DNA from: Irineochytrium annulatum
Taxonomy: Eukaryota > Chytridiomycota > Chytridiomycetes > Chytridiales > Chytridiaceae
Assembly (NCBI GenBank): GCA_027600665.1
Contig: JADGJL010000201.1
Coordinates: 1-32,304, forward strand
Direction: 5' to 3'
DNA length: 32,304 bases
Under the pieces are notes generated by a model that saw nothing but the letters and a program-made list of their open reading frames with translations, ran no database searches and was not told the DNA's origin. Shown here in pieces: positions 1 through 8,741 of this stretch (positions within the stretch are counted from its first letter, which is position 1; every line of letters starts with the position of its first letter). The position numbers were made by a program, and so were the translations under genes.

Positions 1-1
1 G

Positions 2-277
2 TTCATGATGATGCGCGGCGGACACGAGAGGGGCGACCACCACGACTTCCACGGCGAGTGCCTTACCAACTCCCTGTCTCTCTCGACGGTTATTTTGGCC
101 TGGGTCTTCACGGCCGTCTCAGTCCTCTGGGCCACAATTGACTCGTTTGCCGTGGGCGGTCTGCCGGGCGCGCTCGCTGGCGTTGTGTTGGGCGGCGTCA
201 GCTTCCCCGTTGTCGTGGCTATGTTCTTCGTCGGGCTTGGGAACTGGTACGAGGCGGCGGCGAAGAACTCGGCTTAG
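2..277 (+). CDS. 3' end of a small predicted membrane protein (partial)
   Basis: An open frame enters from the left edge and stops at a TAG ending at 277. The visible ~90 residues start with a His/Asp/Gly-rich stretch, followed by two hydrophobic segments, roughly residues 24-48 and 52-76, which look like transmembrane helices. The last residues are polar. The frame is already open at base 2, so the true start may lie outside the window; the first ATGs (bases 5, 8 and 11) could also serve as starts. I do not recognise the family and assign no function. It converges on the MscL gene across about 380 bp. Confidence 0.5.
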   Translation, partial: FMMMRGGHERGDHHDFHGECLTNSLSLSTVILAWVFTAVSVLWATIDSFAVGGLPGALAGVVLGGVSFPVVVAMFFVGLGNWYEAAAKNSA

Positions 278-657
278 AGTAAACGGGTGCCGCTTCGGTG
301 TAGTTTGTCTATTTGTAAGTTTCGGGATTTACTCTTCACGTCTTCCGGCTGGCTTGTGTTTACTTGCAGTAGTACGGTATTTTATGGCCAATCTGAAATG
401 CCTAGCCCATTAGGTGTTTCCACCCGATGTCCTTTGGCCTTTTCTTTTTGTTAAATAACAACGCGGAATGTGTTTAAAACGTTTTTAAGTTCGGGGCAGG
501 AATGGAATAAACTTGTAAAATTGTTGGTAATTACTCGAGGTTCGCCCTTGCCCTCTCTCTCATCGTCCTGCGGGTCATTTCCAAGAAGACTGGTGCAGAC
601 GGTCCTGCCAAGCAGTGCTTTATATTTTCTTCGCATAAAACTTGGTTTGAAATTTTT
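278..657. other. Intergenic, convergent 3' ends
   Basis: This lies between the stop of the left-edge membrane protein (+) and the stop of the MscL gene (-). It should hold both 3' UTRs. Open frames here are short, overlap on both strands and show no family resemblance. I see nothing else in it. Confidence 0.5.
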
Positions 658-1434
658 TCACGAGCTGCTGACGTTGATGGCATCGCCGACCGGGTTGACG
701 GAGCTCGTGCAGAACATACCTAAAAACCGCATCAACCATCAACACTGGGCAACTGAGTATAGAAATTATGACCCTTACATTTGGCGGCGCGCTTCGGAAT
801 CTCGCTCGTGCAGAACGGGCACTCCCTGTGGGATGGCGGCGGCGGCGGAGGGGCGGCCTTCGCCTGTTCCTCCTTCTCAACTTCCTGCTTCCTCAGCGCC
901 TCCCTCACGCGAGTGTACGAATGAATGACGGAGAAGAGTAGCAGCGAGACCATGAGGAAGTTGATGCATAGCTGCACAAACCTTCCGTAATTTACGGTGA
1001 CAGCCCCATATTCCTGTGAAAACGCTATCGTAAGTGTTGTTGCATAATTACATTTGCGGTCAGAAGCCACAAGTATACCTGAGCCTCAGCGGGAGACGCG
1101 AAGGTGGTGCAGGGATTCTCCTTGATCTTGCAGAGCTCCGGGTTTGGGGGGCCTGTTGTATTAAAAATTAAAATGACAACGACAGCTGGTTGAAAGATTG
1201 TGACTTACGAAGCATGTAAAACGCATTCTCTAGCTGATTTCCCGTAACCAGCGAGATGTAGGGCGAGATGATATCGGAGACGGCCGAGGACACGATGGCA
1301 CCGAACGCTCCCCCGATAATGACGCCGACCGCGAGATCAACGACATTGCCCTTCGAGATGAAAGCCTTGAACTCTTGGAACCAGGACTTGATCGCCTTCG
1401 ACTCGCGCTGAAGTAAAGGGGTGCGTTCACTCAT
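658..1434 (-). CDS. Large-conductance mechanosensitive channel with C-terminal zinc ribbon
   Basis: The protein should open as a pore under membrane tension and release solutes on hypo-osmotic shock. I read four exons on the minus strand (1209-1434, 1079-1152, 779-1013, 658-719) with GT-AG introns and phases that close to 198 residues. Family hallmarks are [20 protein letters not shown] before and in TM1 (about residues 19-50), the continuation [12 protein letters not shown], and the second helix [20 protein letters not shown] at about 108-127. After TM2 come a charged stretch, a poly-Pro run, and a CPFC (165-168)...CMFC (179-182) zinc ribbon, as in some bacterial MscL proteins. The second CxxC only appears when the last 56-nt intron is removed, which supports the model. 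The start is the only in-frame ATG before TM1. The bacterial-type family suggests ancient transfer (inference); the introns show it is a resident gene. Confidence 0.9.
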
Positions 1435-1683
1435 TCTGCCGGTTCAAAGCGGATCTGGAAGGGATCAAGTGTTGGTGATGAGGCCGCAACGTAGTTGAGA
1501 GGAAGATCACTTTGCAAGTTCGTCAAAAATTGACAGCTGGTGTAAATGAATAATAGCGGGAACTATATGGAGCAAAAAGTTAATTATAACGAGTAGCTAG
1601 AGGAACGGGCTCATCTATTACAAGTAGAATATTAACATATTTGCATGGTCAAAGTCTTGAAGGCGAGAGCCATCGCTGAGGCC

Positions 1684-3447
1684 TCACCCTACCACGACCC
1701 GGACCTTATCATTGGCCTTGAGGTCGAAGTACGCCACCTCCCTCATCTCATCGTCCATCTCCATGAGCCGTTCGACACCATCGCCCGCCGCGACAGCTTC
1801 CATCCGCACGTCGGTACCAGCCTTCACGCCAAAAAGTCTTACAACCAGCGTCCTAAACGTCCGGACCGTCATTCCCACCGGGATCCTCTTCTTCATCTCC
1901 CTTCCTCTCCCGCCGACCTCTACCAGCACAAGCTCGACCATCCTGTCTTTGAGCGTGTTGCTCCCTCCCGTGCCAGCTGGCACGACGGGCGCTGCCGGGT
2001 CCCCGTAAATTCCAACGAGCTCCGGGAACCTCGGGTGGCGCTCGGCGAACGCCGTGGGCTCCATCGACGCACGGTCCTGCGCACATCTCGCCAAGTACCA
2101 CAGCTCCGCGTTCCGGCGGTCCATCCCACCGGCTTTCCGATCCCGAACCTCGACGCGCGTGCCGTTCACGACCTCGAGCGTGCGGACGCGCGCAATCAGC
2201 TCAAACACGGTGTCGGATCCGCCGGCGCCCGATGTCCCCGACGCGACCGAGTTCGGGGACGCGGCGTCGAGGGAAGAGGTCACGACCGGGTTGCCGCGGA
2301 TACGGATCTCGCGCAGGTTCGGGTAAAGGTTCAGGTTGTGGATTGAGCCCCACGATGAGATCTGGTTGTGGGCAATGTGAAGGGAGGCGAGCAAGGAGAA
2401 GGGAGTTGCGCCGGACTCTGTCGGCGGTGGGCGTGGGTCGATGGTCGGAATTTGGTTCGAGGTCAGATGGAGAGTCGTCAGCGAAGGAAGCGTGGTGGCG
2501 AGCGCTGCCGCGGCGGCCCATGACGTGATTTTGTTTTCCTCCAAGTTGACAAGCTTAAGCCGCCCGAAAGCGATCGCGCCTTCCACCAGCCCCGATTCAA
2601 TACCGGCGTCGTTTAGTTTATTGAAGCCGAGATGAATCTCTTCCAGCACTGGGAACGCATACGCGACGGCCTCGACCTCCTTCCACCGTAACATCGTATG
2701 GTTCAGCGCAAGGACCCTTAGGGACGAGAACGCGCCGGCAAGTACTCGCGTCCCCAGTTCGGATCCCAGCACAAACCGATTGTGACTCAGGCGCAACAAC
2801 TCGAGCCTCTCCATGCCCCTGCAGATCATCGCGGCGTCCGCCCAGCCCCTCAGCAGGTTCCTGCTGAGATCGAGCTCCCGGACGGACGGGCAGGTGTCCC
2901 TGATTCTGCTCGCAAACCCACCCGATGGCGATGCCGTCCCACCCTCCGCCTTCGCCGCCGCGTGAGCCGAACCGATCTCCTCCTCATCCTTCATAACCGC
3001 GATGCTCTTGCCCGACAGCACCACCTCCCTCAGCGACTTTAAATTTGCCAACCGCCTCGTGATGGCATCCCACCCGACAGCCTCGACGGTCTTCCCTCGA
3101 ATGCTGCTGCTCTGCCGCAGCAGCATCGCCGCCTCCCTGGCCGTCGCCTCCGCCACGGCCTCGGCCGAACCCGCGTATTTTTCCCTCAAGGCCGCCAAAA
3201 ACGACACAGGCTCGGTCCGGGGCTTCACCAGGGGTAGCTTGAGGAAGGACGCCGATCCGGGCTCGCGCACCTCAAAGATCGAACGCGACTGGAAGGCGCC
3301 GGAATGCTTGCCGCGGGAGGCGTCGTCCCATTCGATGCCTAGGTAGCGGACAGCATCCGGTGGGCCGTCGGGGGGCAGGGGACCGACGTAGCGGACTGTC
3401 CCGCGGTGGCCTTCAACCTCGATGCGATCAAGCAATGCTGGCTCCAT
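1684..3447 (-). CDS. TBCE: Tubulin-folding cofactor E (CAP-Gly, LRR, ubiquitin-like)
   Basis: TBCE binds alpha-tubulin and, with cofactors C, D and B, assembles or disassembles the tubulin heterodimer in the cytosol. This is a single uninterrupted 587-residue frame. Domain order matches the family: an N-terminal CAP-Gly domain (residues ~5-65, with YLGIEWDD and a GKHSG core), leucine-rich repeats (~190-390; LRLSHNRFVLG, LVNLEENKIT, LHLTSNQIPTI), and a C-terminal ubiquitin-like domain (~505-587) ending VRVVVG. The usual CAP-Gly GKNDG/GKHDG signature reads GKHSG here, so tubulin C-terminus recognition may be altered. Length is a little above the human protein. It lies head-to-tail with MscL (about 250 bp) and the universal stress gene, and is the only long intronless gene in the left block. 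A + strand frame over 1645-2346 is its antisense shadow. Confidence 0.9.
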   Translation of the reverse strand: MEPALLDRIEVEGHRGTVRYVGPLPPDGPPDAVRYLGIEWDDASRGKHSGAFQSRSIFEVREPGSASFLKLPLVKPRTEPVSFLAALREKYAGSAEAVAEATAREAAMLLRQSSSIRGKTVEAVGWDAITRRLANLKSLREVVLSGKSIAVMKDEEEIGSAHAAAKAEGGTASPSGGFASRIRDTCPSVRELDLSRNLLRGWADAAMICRGMERLELLRLSHNRFVLGSELGTRVLAGAFSSLRVLALNHTMLRWKEVEAVAYAFPVLEEIHLGFNKLNDAGIESGLVEGAIAFGRLKLVNLEENKITSWAAAAALATTLPSLTTLHLTSNQIPTIDPRPPPTESGATPFSLLASLHIAHNQISSWGSIHNLNLYPNLREIRIRGNPVVTSSLDAASPNSVASGTSGAGGSDTVFELIARVRTLEVVNGTRVEVRDRKAGGMDRRNAELWYLARCAQDRASMEPTAFAERHPRFPELVGIYGDPAAPVVPAGTGGSNTLKDRMVELVLVEVGGRGREMKKRIPVGMTVRTFRTLVVRLFGVKAGTDVRMEAVAAGDGVERLMEMDDEMREVAYFDLKANDKVRVVVG

Positions 3448-3690
3448 CTCTCGTCAAACTTCTGCGCTGAACCACCCTTTATCCTTTTTTTATTTGAACG
3501 CCAGTGGGAAGAGCTCCTGAACCACATTCCGTAGCACTGATAAATATGTTTTTTTTTTTTTCTTAAATTCTAGAAGATGACTGCACGCGGTGTGATTTAA
3601 ATTTTGTTCTGTACAGTGACTTAACGCGACCTGCATATCTCCAGCATATAGCACATTAAATCGTCCATCAGCAGCATAATAATTACATCC

Positions 3691-4496
3691 TTATAAGGTT
3701 TTGGCCTGACTTCCATCCTCCGGCATCTTCGGCACCACGACAGGGCAATGCGCGTGATGAACGAGGTAGTCACTCACGGACCCCATCAGCGCCCTCGAAA
3801 AGAACCCTAGACCCCTCGACCCGCACACCAACATGTCGGCGTTCATCTCCTCAACTTTCTGCAGAATCTCCTCCCGCGCGTCACCCCTAAGCGCGATGCC
3901 TCGGACATTGTACTTGTCCTTTGGGAGCTTCGACGCGTAGGATCGCAGGAGATCGTGCGATTCGCGCTTGTTGGCCTCGTCCACCGCAGCGGTGTCTGCC
4001 ACGTCCGAGAGCTAGAAGGCATTGTAAGCTCGCGACAGCTCGAAGTACACGGAAGAGCTTACGTAGATGTCCGCGATAGAAGGAGGGGCAATCTGCGGCC
4101 TGACGTTGACAAGGACGATTTGGTCGTTGTCCTGCACCAGGTTCTTCATCGCCCAAGAAAACGCTGTGCGTACATTTTAACCATCGGACAACGCACAACT
4201 CAAGTGGGTTGTCACCATAATCCGAGTACTTCGAGCTATCCAGCGCCATGACAATCGTCCGCGTCGGGTGAACGGCACCTGACATGGGCTTGATTGGAGC
4301 GGGATGTTAGCGGGCAGGGCGTTGGATAACACATATCACAAGAGGAATGAGAGCCGACCTCGAATACGCAGTCCTCGGTTTGTTGGACCATCTTGGCTTT
4401 GGCCAGCATCTTCTGCGCGTGGAGGCCGTCCGGGGCCGCACCCTTCTCAAACTCCAGACTCTCCAGCGGGGCGTCATGCTCCTCGGCGGTGATCAT
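3691..4496 (-). CDS. Universal stress protein (UspA family, ATP-binding type)
   Basis: A cytosolic UspA-fold protein; the family binds nucleotides and is linked to stress survival, without a single fixed reaction. Four exons (4359-4496, 4216-4288, 4063-4163, 3691-4011) with GT-AG introns give about 210 residues. The UspA domain begins at HPTRTIVMALDSSKYSDYAF, continues with WAMKNLVQDNDQIVLVNVRP, and ends with GSRGLGFFSRALMGS, which fits the ATP-binding pattern Gx2Gx9G(S/T), followed by VHHAHCPVVVPK. The first ATG in the opening frame is at 4496; the frame is open further 5' to near 4640 but has no ATG there. An extra upstream exon cannot be excluded. An acidic ~45-residue leader precedes the domain. 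It sits about 130 bp downstream of the CMP kinase stop, same strand. Confidence 0.85.
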
Positions 4497-4627
4497 CGTG
4501 CTGGTGCTTTCCTCGTCGTCGACACCGGTCGTGGTCGTTTTGTGCAGGCCTCTGTCACGAGTGCTGGGACGATGTGGCGAATTCGAACCAGAATATTTTT
4601 GAAACGGCGACGTATGCAAGTTATCCT

Positions 4628-5561
4628 TTACATTCTTTTCATGCGAGCTCTAGCAAGGGCTTCTATCATTGCCACCTGCTCCTCAAGTGTTAAATACGAT
4701 GTGTCGATAACGACGGCGCGTTCAGCCTTGACAAGCGGACTGAGGGTGCGCCTCATGTCCTTCTCATCCCTCTCATGGATTTCTTGAGCCTTGCTCTGTC
4801 AGTTAGTCCATGCTAATAATGGCAAGACAGGTCCAACATACCAGCTCTTGAATCGTCCCCGTGTACGCTCCCTTTAATTCAACCAAGCGCCTCTCCGCTC
4901 GAACTCGCGGGTCTCCGTCAAGATACACCTTCAACTCCGCATCCGGAAGAACCTGGCTGCCGATATCTCGTCCCTCCATAACGATCCCAGCCCAATGCAA
5001 TTGTACGCACAGCTCCCTCTGTAGGCTCGTGAGCTTCTCACGCACACCCCGCACCGACGCGATGTAATGAACGTAGTTCGTCACCCCTCTCGCCCGAATC
5101 TGAGTCGTGATGTCCATCCCGTCATCCAGCAGCACCCGTAGAGACGGAGGGGCGCCGTCGACCCCGAGAACGGGTTCGAAAGCGATCTTCGTGTCGTTCG
5201 CGAGGTCCGTCAGCTCTTCCGGCGACGTCAAGGGCACTTTTTTCTCCAGAGCCTTGAAGGTTATCTAAAAGAGAAAGGCGGTCAGCATTCCAAGGAGATA
5301 CTAAGTGTCCGCAGGCGACCTCACAGCTCTGTACATGGCTCCGCTGTCTATGTGCAAGAACGATAGCCGATGAGCAAGCAACCTCGCAGTCTGCGTTTTC
5401 CCCGTCGCGGCGACTCCATCCAGCGCGATTTGGAACGGCCGCCGAGCTCTGGTCCCAGATGACCGGCGCGGGAACGCATGTACGGCCGCGTCCGTCGCGT
5501 TTCCCAAGGCCCTTGCGGCCCGCCGCCGACACACCGACGCCGTTAAAGACATCGCCTGCAT
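4628..5561 (-). CDS. Bacterial-type cytidylate (CMP/dCMP) kinase with presequence-like N-terminus
   Basis: The enzyme phosphorylates CMP/dCMP with ATP in pyrimidine salvage. Three exons (5325-5561, 4842-5264, 4628-4795) join in phase 0 to 275 residues; the last intron has a clear CTAACTGACAG end. Motifs are those of bacterial Cmk rather than eukaryotic UMP/CMP kinase: P-loop IALDGVAATGKTQTARLLA, then LHIDSGAMYRA running into ITFKALE, and GRDIGSQVLPDAELKVYLDG followed by the Arg-rich lid RVRAERR. A C-terminal VVIDTSYLTLEEQ stretch also fits. About 42 residues precede the P-loop strand, rich in Arg and Ala with almost no acidic residues, resembling a mitochondrial presequence; starts at 5561 or 5552 are both possible. 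The gene is divergent from the TMEM33 gene over about 215 bp. Mitochondrial location is inference. Confidence 0.87.
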
Positions 5562-5775
5562 TGGGATCGTCCTTGTATCCTCCGATGAGTGGATTCCACG
5601 CGAGGGCTTCGCACAAGCTTGTCTGCGGAAAGAAAATTCGCCAGCAATCCATTCCAGCCCTCGTCATTCAATCGTCCCTCTGGTGTGCGACATCCCGCGG
5701 CCCGATCGCCCATCCCTCCAGACCGCCTGTCCTCGATCCAGATAGCTTCCGACGCCAGCTGATCAGCAGTAGCCG

Positions 5776-7146
5776 ATGCCGCCGCCTGCAACGAACGGTG
5801 CCACCGCTGGGGCAGCCCCCGCGTCCGGTCCCCCGCCAGCGCCGGCTCCGTCGTTCCTCGAACAAACCTCCCGAATCTTGAGCGCGCAGTGAGTTCGATT
5901 CTTATTTCCGATCTTTCTCGTTCCAATGCTGTATGCGCGGGTGAGCAGTTCTGATTGTTACTTTGCAGATGTAAGTTAAAGCTTGTAATGAGGACCCTCT
6001 AAAAGTTCAGCGGGAAGTCTCTGGACCGGGGAGTTGTCGGGAAGGTTTGGGAATGGCTTGGAGGAAGGATTGGGAGTGGAGAGTGAGATGGAGGATTTAG
6101 AGGAGGACTGACGACTTCGTTCAAATATCGTTCGTATGGGCGGATGCTAACGATGCGTTCCCTCATAGTCTTCTGGTTTCTTGGCCATTCAGCAACTTGT
6201 AAGTCTAATCTTCGTTTTTTGTTGGTGTCATTGTGTCCTTAACTGTGAGCTAGTTATCCTTGCAACAACATATATTCTGTACACAAGGTTTTTCCCTTGG
6301 GGTGCGAGAACGTATGCGAAGGCTTTCTACGGGACAATTTTGTCGTATGGGATAATTTTATACAAAGCGCATGGGGTGAGCATATAATTTTTGCATCTGG
6401 CTGTAGCTTTGTTGCTTTTTGACTGATTACATGATCTTCGTTAGGTGCCGCAAATATCACGGGCGTATTTAGAGAGGGTGATGATGGATGAGAACACGCA
6501 GTACCTTATTCTCGCATTGATATGGTTAACGAGCAAGCCAGTTTGGAGTACGTTGTTGCCATTGCTTTGTATGCGTGGAACTAGTTTGCTGACTATTATA
6601 TCACAGTCGTCCTTATTCCTTTCGCCACCTTCTCCCTCTTCCACTCCCTCAACTACACTCGCTCAGAGCTCCTGCCCAAGCTCTTCCCGCCCTCGTCCGC
6701 GCTCCATGCGACCATCAGCCAGCGCGTGGCGCCTGCCATCCTAGCCTTCTCTCAGAACTACCAAGGTCGCTCTTTGCGTTTGATCGCGTACGTCGAGGTT
6801 TGGGGAATCCTGCCGTACTTGATCATCTCGGTCTTCATCGGCGGCGTCTCGCTCTTGACGCCTTTCATTTACGTCCACTTCCTGAGGTTCAGATTCTTCT
6901 TCTCGCCGCTGACGAGGGAGGCCTTTGCGGATTTGAAGGTGTGTTGTCGTGCATTAGATCGCGCTGCAATGCTAAGTGAAATGTTTGTTACAGGCCCGCG
7001 CTGACACCTACCTTCTTGCCCCGACCACCCCGGCGTGGGTCTCGGCATCCTACAAAAAGGTTATTGAGCTTATAATCAAGTATGGGGACGTCCAGGCTCA
7101 ACCGCAGCCTCCCACGTCGCAGCCTCAACCGGCGGCGCAGAGATAA
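5776..7146 (+). CDS. TMEM33/Pom33 family ER and nuclear-envelope membrane protein
   Basis: Members shape ER tubules and, in yeast (Pom33), help distribute nuclear pores. Six exons (5776-5888, 6169-6198, 6288-6375, 6445-6547, 6607-6938, 6994-7146) keep phase and give 272 residues. The start at 5776 opens a Pro/Ala-rich leader ending SFLEQTSRILS. Family features include TYAKAFYGTILSYGIILYKA, the ENTQYLILALIWL helix, FATFSLFHSLNYTRSELLPK, and the conserved LLTPFIYVHFLRFRFFFSP block. A hydrophilic Gln/Pro tail follows. Exon 2 is only 30 nt; it is required for phase and supplies part of the first membrane segment. Intron 1 is unusually long (280 nt) and contains another TTTGCAG followed at once by a donor-like GTAAGT near 5970. 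The last four exons are well supported; the first two less so. Confidence 0.85.
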
Positions 7147-7691
7147 TGGAATGTAGTGGACGGTTTTTGCAAAAATTTGCTGCTTAGCCGATATGTTCGA
7201 TTTCGGGGTGGATCTTTGATGAGTGGGCTGCGGATTATGTTGTTATACTCACCGTTTGGTGTGATATAAGGTCCTTTGGCCGGATGTTGGTATTGCCGGG
7301 TGCGAGGGTTGTGTGAATAGTAGTGCTGCTGGGATAAGAGGTTGTGGCTATTACTTTTTTTTGCCTTCTTACTCTTGTCATATTTAGTTAGGGTCACAAC
7401 TCCTTTTCCGTGTTGTTACGTCCCACTCGTCACTGTCCACCTTTGTCGATACTACATTTGACATCGGCCCATTGGGGCCGGCTACTTTGTTATGCTATTT
7501 TACACAGTTATTCTTGTCTTTCCCAAGAGCGGGATGTAATAAAATTTATGAATCTATGATTTGGCAATGTTGTATTCGCAAGATTCTTCGCAAACTTTTT
7601 GCGTCCTTATCCGCAGCTCCTCACTATTCCTACTCGCCCTGTTTCTGACCCACACTATGCCACACGTTCACTGACCGCCTGCTCAGCAAGT
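7147..7691. other. Intergenic after the TMEM33 gene
   Basis: The stretch is AT-richer than the neighbouring genes and should hold the 3' UTR of the TMEM33 gene. Short frames on both strands have no recognisable content. I see no repeat or RNA gene. Confidence 0.5.
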
Positions 7692-8300
7692 TTATTCCTC
7701 TACCGTCCCGTGTGGCTCCCTGAGCTTGTTGAACAGCGCCTTGAGCCTTGTCATCCTCTTTGCCGAGAGCCCATCCATGTCAGCTCCCTAAACTCCTCGT
7801 TCGCGTCGCTCTCCGACATGTCATCACAAGCAAATATAGCATCATAGTCTATCACTTCCGGAAGTGGTCGCTTTCCACCCAGCGCGAACGCGTCAAGCGC
7901 TGCGCTTGCACGTTGCCAAATATCTACAAACAACCCTCTCGATGCTTCTTTGTAAATGGAGATCTGGAATGCCTCAAAACCTCCAGCGGGCAAATCGATT
8001 CGCTGCTCCTTTTGGACCATAGTGTAGAGCCGCGCCTCGCATCCTCGGGCAGATAGAAGGTTCTTGGTGCACCTTAATAAGGGCTCCAATAAGCGCAGTG
8101 CTCAAACTTTCGCCCGTAAGCCAGTCGTAGAAGTCGAAGGGGCGAAGAATGCAGAATAGAGCATCCTGAACAAGTCATGAGAGCGCCCGTTCGTTCGTTC
8201 TTGCTCTCCCAGTCCATCCTAGATGCTCCGAACAACATTCTCATGCGGCAGATAACGACGCCCGGCCTTGCCTAAGCTGGCGAGCGGAAGGTCGTAGAAC
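7692..8300 (-). pseudogene. Decayed protein-coding gene of unknown family
   Basis: Read on the minus strand, this region gives protein-like stretches that fall in different frames. They are SLGKAGRRYLPHENVVRSI ended by a TAG at 8219-8221, then DLFRMLYS, then RPFDFYDWLTGESLSTALIG in another frame, then DLPAGGFEAFQISIYKEASR and DIWQRASAALDAFALGGKRP in a third. The last part, LTRLKALFN-like and ending in a TAA at 7692-7694, again needs a shift near 7780. No canonical introns sit where the frame changes, so indels are the simpler explanation. There is no clear start codon. I do not recognise the family. An alternative is a multi-exon gene with unusual splicing, which I consider less likely. Confidence 0.45.
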
Positions 8301-8340
8301 GGGGCGCGGTGATGATGAGCTCAAGCCCAGTCCAGCTCAG

Positions 8341-8360
8341 TCCGGACCGTTCTGTCCGGA
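8341..8360. repeat. Perfect 7-bp inverted repeat, 6-nt loop
   Basis: TCCGGAC and GTCCGGA flank a CGTTCT spacer and would form a stable small hairpin. A TA-rich stretch follows at once. It could be a factor-binding palindrome or chance; no function is assigned. Confidence 0.5.
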
Positions 8361-8501
8361 TAAGATATAAAGCATAAAGTTCCTGTTAATCTGCGTTTTT
8401 TCCCTTATGGGTCGTATTTCAGGTAGACCTGAGAACTGGTGTTGCTTTGGCAATTGATTTCACTCAGCAACTGATTTAACGTTGACCATTGAAGTTTGGA
8501 C

Positions 8502-8540
8502 TTTTCTGTTCGCTTCGGCTGAGATTTTTCTGTTCGCTTC
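8502..8540. repeat. Direct repeat of a 15-bp TTTTCTGTTCGCTTC unit
   Basis: The unit occurs at 8502-8516 and 8526-8540, offset by 24 bp, in the probable RPL4 3' flank. Two copies only. Confidence 0.5.
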
Positions 8541-8741
8541 ACCTGAACGTTTAGTCGGTGAGCAGTGGCGAAGAACATCAAATTGCAATACAGGTTCAGT
8601 GGCCTTAGCCTTCTCCGCGTCTGCGTCGCCAACGCTTTCATTTTTTTTATTCCCAGTTCAATTCCTCAACACACCCTCTCCCCACAACCAACCAAAGCAA
8701 CGTCCCATCACTCAAAGCACAAATCGACAGAAAAGTATAAT

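Larger units (their letters stand above)
8301..8741. other. Spacer between the decayed gene and RPL4
   Basis: This holds the likely RPL4 3' UTR on the minus strand. Besides a short perfect inverted repeat at 8341-8360 and a pair of 15-bp direct repeats at 8502-8540, both listed separately, I see no coding or RNA feature. Confidence 0.5.

Noticed and set aside
1645..2346. A 233-codon frame on the + strand
   Set aside because: Antisense to the intact TBCE coding frame; His/Arg/Pro-rich composition typical of a shadow.
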